Source of the DNA: TMP-86 sp031394735
GTDB lineage: Bacteria > Pseudomonadota > Gammaproteobacteria > Steroidobacterales > Steroidobacteraceae
Assembly: GCA_031394735.1 (NCBI GenBank)
Contig: JANMXI010000294.1
Location: forward strand, 1-64,000
Reading direction: 5' to 3'
DNA: 64,000 nucleotides
Shown: positions 61,112-64,000 of the stretch, in pieces
Layout: each line of letters begins with the position of its first letter
Position numbering within the stretch: position 1 is the first letter of the stretch
The notes under the pieces: model-generated
The model's database searches: none
Told to the model about the DNA's origin: nothing
The model's input: only the letters and a program-made list of their open reading frames with translations
Made by a program: the position numbers and the translations under genes

Positions 61112-61124
61112 CCTTGAGCTTGCA

Positions 61125-64000
61125 ATGCCGCTATTAGATCCACCGCTCCCCGACGCCGGGCGCCCCCTCGTCAAATGGGGAAAGCTGTATGGCGCCGCAC
61201 CCGCACTCGCCATTGCCGAAGCCGCGCAGGTTCACGACGTTCCTTACCTGGTGATCGCACCCAGCGCCCGCGATGCGGAGCAACTGCGTGAGGAAATTCT
61301 TTTCTTTGCAAAAAATGCGCTCCCGGTGCACGTGTTTCCCGATCTAGAAACGTTGCCGTATGACGGCTTTTCCGCACATCCGGACATCACCTCGACGCGG
61401 CTCGCAGCGCTTGCGAGCCTGCCGCACGCAAAGCGCGGCGTGTGGACGGTGGCCATCGACACGCTGCTGCAGCGGCTGGCGCCGCGCGTATACACCGAGA
61501 GCCATTCGTTGTCGATTCACAGCGGCGAGGAATTGAATCTGGAGGCCTTCCGCGCGCGCCTGACCGCCGCCGGATACGCGAACGTCACCCAGGTCGTGTC
61601 ACACGGCGAATTCGCCGTGCGCGGCTCGCTGATCGATGTCTTTCCGATGGGATCGGACCTGCCCTATCGGATCGATCTGTTCGACCGCGATGTGGAAAGC
61701 ATCCGCCACTTCGATCCGGACACGCAGCGCTCATTGGATAAATTGGAACAGATCCGGGTGCTGCCGGCGCGCGAAACGCCGCTCGACCCGGACTCGGTGC
61801 GTGAGTTCAGACGCCGCTATCGCATACGCTTCAGCGGCGATCTGAGTGGCCACGCGATCTATCGCGATGTCAGTGCCGGCATGGCGCCGGGTGGCATCGA
61901 ATACTATCTGCCGCTGTTCTTCGATCGTTGCTCGAATCTCTTCGACTACCTTCCACCACAAGCGGTGCTGATCGACTACAACGAAGCGCTGGCCGCCGCC
62001 GACACGCAATGGAATTCGATCGTGCAGCGTCATGAACAATTGGCGCATGACCGGCAGAGGCCGATTCTGGATCCAGCGGAACTGTATTTATCGGGCGCGG
62101 AACTAACGGACCTGCAGGGCGCGTGGCGCAAGATCGAATTGCGCAATTTTGCCTGGCCGCCGGAAACCGACGGTATCTTCAAGAATTTTCCCTCCGGCCA
62201 GCCGGCCGAGGTGCGCATCGATACGCGTTCGGACAAGCCGGTCGGCGCGTTGCTCGCGCATCTGCGCGCCGTCAAGGGACGTGTGCTGCTGGCGGCGGAA
62301 TCCGGCGGTCGGCGCGAACTGCTGCTGGATTTGTTGCGCGCGCAGGACATCAACCCACGCATCGTCGACTCCTTTGCGGAATTCGCGGACGGCAGCGCCG
62401 AACTGGGCATCACGGTGACGGCGGCGGTGTCGGGCATGCGGTTGGAGGAACCGCCGCTGGAAATCCTCACGGAATCGCAATTGTTCGGCGAGCGCGCGCG
62501 CCAGGAACGACGGCGGCGGCGCGCCGACCGCGATCCGGCGCGCATTCTCAAGGAACTCACCGACCTGCGGGTCGGATCTCCGGTGGTGCACGAGACCTAT
62601 GGCGTCGGTCGCTATGCCGGACTGCAGACCATGGACATCGCAGGTCATACCGGCGAATTCCTCATATTGCTCTATGCGGAAGGCGACAAATTGTTCGTCC
62701 CCGTGCAGTCGCTGCATCTGGTGTCGCGGTACACCGGCGCGCCTGCGGAAAGCGCACCGCTGCACAAGCTCGGCGGCGATCAATGGCTCAAGGCACGCCG
62801 CAAGGCGGCGCAGCGCATTCGCGACGTGGCGGCCGAATTGCTCGACCTGTATTCACGCCGGGCCGCCCGACAAGGCGCATCGCTGACAGCGCGCGAGGCC
62901 GACTATCGTGCCTTTCAGGCGGGGTTTCCATTCGAAGAAACCGCCGATCAGGCGACTGCCATCGAGCAGGTCATCGCCGATTTGAAATCCGACAAGCCCA
63001 TGGACCGCGTCATTTGCGGCGATGTGGGATTTGGCAAGACCGAAGTGGCGCTGCGCGCTGCTTTCGTGGCGGTTCAGGCCGGCAAGCAGGTCGCCGTGCT
63101 CGTGCCCACCACCCTGCTGGCCCAGCAGCATTTCGGCACCTTTTCCGACCGGTTCGCAGATTGGCCGGTGCGCATCGAAACCCTGTCGCGGTTCCGCACC
63201 GCCAAAGAATCGCAGGGCGCGCTGGCCGGCATCGCGGCCGGCACCGTCGACATCGTGGTCGCCACTCAGAAACTATTGCAGGGCAACGTCGCCTTCAAGG
63301 ATCTCGGACTGATCATCGTCGATGAGGAGCATCGCTTCGGGGTGCGCGACAAGGAAAAGCTCAAGGCGCTGCGCGCGGAAGTGGACGTGCTGACGCTGAC
63401 CGCCACGCCCATTCCCCGCACGCTGAACATGGCGATGGGCGGACTTCGCGACCTGTCACTGATCACCACGCCGCCTGCCGAACGGCTGGCGGTGAAGACC
63501 TTCGTATCCGAGTGGAACGACAACACCGTACGCGAAGCGTCATTGCGCGAAATCCGCCGTGGCGGACAGATCTACTTCGTTCACAACACCATCGAAACCA
63601 TCGAGAAGACCGCGCAGAAACTGCGTGAACTGGTGCCCGAAGCGATCGTGCGCGTCGGTCATGGTCAGATGCGCGAGCGGGAGCTGGAGCAATTGATGCT
63701 CGACTTCTATCATCGGCGCTTCAACGTGTTGATGTGTACGACGATCATCGAAAGCGGCATCGACGTGCCCACCGCCAATACGATCGTCATCGATCGCGCC
63801 GACCGCTTCGGTCTTGCGCAGCTGCATCAACTGCGTGGCCGCGTTGGCCGCTCGCACCACCGCGCCTATGCCTACCTGATTACGCCGCCACGCAAGGCCA
63901 TGACCGGCGATGCCATCAAGCGTCTGGAGGCGCTGGAATCCCTCGAAGAACTGGGCGCAGGCTTCACGCTGGCGACACACGATCTGGAAATTCGCGGCGC
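61125..64000 (+). CDS. mfd: Transcription-repair coupling factor Mfd, cut by window edge
   Basis: Removes RNA polymerase stalled at lesions and recruits UvrA. 958 codons are seen without a stop out of an expected ~1150. Order: UvrB-homology region (VFPDLETLPYDGFSAHPDITSTRLAAL; YRIDLFDRDVESIRHFDP), RNA-polymerase-interaction domain (GSPVVHETYGVGRYAGLQTM), then helicase motifs I (CGDVGFGKTEVALRAAF), Ia (VLVPTTLLAQQHF), II (IIVDEEHRFGVRDKEKL), III (LTLTATPIPRTLNMA). Motifs V and VI follow (TTIIESGIDVPTANTIVI; HQLRGRVGRSHHRAYAYL). Missing is the C-terminal D7 domain. ATG 61125 gives the family start. Confidence 0.96.
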   Translation, partial: MPLLDPPLPDAGRPLVKWGKLYGAAPALAIAEAAQVHDVPYLVIAPSARDAEQLREEILFFAKNALPVHVFPDLETLPYDGFSAHPDITSTRLAALASLPHAKRGVWTVAIDTLLQRLAPRVYTESHSLSIHSGEELNLEAFRARLTAAGYANVTQVVSHGEFAVRGSLIDVFPMGSDLPYRIDLFDRDVESIRHFDPDTQRSLDKLEQIRVLPARETPLDPDSVREFRRRYRIRFSGDLSGHAIYRDVSAGMAPGGIEYYLPLFFDRCSNLFDYLPPQAVLIDYNEALAAADTQWNSIVQRHEQLAHDRQRPILDPAELYLSGAELTDLQGAWRKIELRNFAWPPETDGIFKNFPSGQPAEVRIDTRSDKPVGALLAHLRAVKGRVLLAAESGGRRELLLDLLRAQDINPRIVDSFAEFADGSAELGITVTAAVSGMRLEEPPLEILTESQLFGERARQERRRRRADRDPARILKELTDLRVGSPVVHETYGVGRYAGLQTMDIAGHTGEFLILLYAEGDKLFVPVQSLHLVSRYTGAPAESAPLHKLGGDQWLKARRKAAQRIRDVAAELLDLYSRRAARQGASLTAREADYRAFQAGFPFEETADQATAIEQVIADLKSDKPMDRVICGDVGFGKTEVALRAAFVAVQAGKQVAVLVPTTLLAQQHFGTFSDRFADWPVRIETLSRFRTAKESQGALAGIAAGTVDIVVATQKLLQGNVAFKDLGLIIVDEEHRFGVRDKEKLKALRAEVDVLTLTATPIPRTLNMAMGGLRDLSLITTPPAERLAVKTFVSEWNDNTVREASLREIRRGGQIYFVHNTIETIEKTAQKLRELVPEAIVRVGHGQMRERELEQLMLDFYHRRFNVLMCTTIIESGIDVPTANTIVIDRADRFGLAQLHQLRGRVGRSHHRAYAYLITPPRKAMTGDAIKRLEALESLEELGAGFTLATHDLEIRG

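Noticed and set aside
62123..63325. A 400-codon frame out of phase inside mfd
   Set aside because: The mfd frame is continuous with all helicase motifs; the alternative is Arg/Gly-rich and featureless.

Overview
This is a GC-rich chromosomal window, almost entirely coding, from a Gram-negative bacterium that is most likely a gammaproteobacterium. The gene orders aat-infA-clpA-clpS, exbB-exbD-msbA-lpxK-ycaR-kdsB, rpmF-plsX-fabH, and rluC divergent from rne all point there. So do the lolC/lolE/lolD set and a lexA promoter with a canonical CTG-N10-CAG SOS box. The TonB-dependent receptor style and FemAB-like gene would fit a Nevskiales/Steroidobacterales-like lineage, but that placement is inference.

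Region by region. 1-860: the 5' part of a P4-type tyrosine recombinase next to tRNA-Arg(CCT) and tRNA-Ala(CGC). This looks like the inner edge of a genomic island that continues to the left. 968-10156: peroxiredoxin, SixA-like phosphatase, MobA-like nucleotidyltransferase, a damaged kdp potassium-transport locus, PAP2 phosphatase, lipid kinase, Ca2+/cation exchanger and fatty acid desaturase. 10188-14029: stand-alone EF-G, GNAT enzyme, tRNA-Ser(TGA), Bax-inhibitor-like membrane protein. 14072-20148 (minus): ftsK-lolA-vanZ-rarA-serS. 20187-25921: trxB, FemAB-like gene, aat, infA on plus; clpS-clpA on minus. 26151-32318: type II secretion genes gspC-D-E-F and a small acidic protein. 32351-37685: lexA, a TonB-dependent receptor and a divergent Tat-exported FAD oxidoreductase. 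37961-41553: an Lpp-like lipoprotein facing the operon rpmF-plsX-fabH-L,D-transpeptidase. 41679-46336: maf (yceF type), rluC, and rne with a long leader. 46356-49593: DUF4184 membrane protein, LMW phosphatase, an unknown outer-membrane barrel, quinone oxidoreductase. 49637-56815 (minus): comEC, then the exbB/exbD/msbA/lpxK/ycaR/kdsB envelope operon. 56875-64000: DUF2062 protein, lolC-lolE-lolD, a small BamE-like periplasmic protein, and most of mfd running off the right edge.

Much of the window builds the cell envelope: LPS precursor and flippase (kdsB, lpxK, msbA), lipoprotein export (lolA, lolCDE), phospholipid/fatty acid entry (plsX, fabH, desaturase), peptidoglycan-outer membrane tethering (Lpp-like plus L,D-transpeptidase) and type II secretion. 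The rest is core housekeeping: translation, proteolysis, SOS control, RNA decay and repair.

Most notable points: (1) the kdp locus has an apparent internal deletion fusing the first ~270 codons of kdpB to the last ~200 of kdpD, while kdpF, kdpA, kdpE and a well-matching KdpE operator remain; (2) the ComEC C-terminal metallo-beta-lactamase-like domain has lost its metal-ligand motifs; (3) GspE lacks the tetracysteine zinc motif; (4) five consecutive genes of the exbD-to-kdsB operon use non-ATG starts; (5) most convergent gene ends carry hairpins without a T-tract; (6) a C-terminal-lysine lipoprotein lies head-on to its likely cross-linking enzyme. I saw no CRISPR array, insertion sequence or unmistakably new multi-gene defence system.
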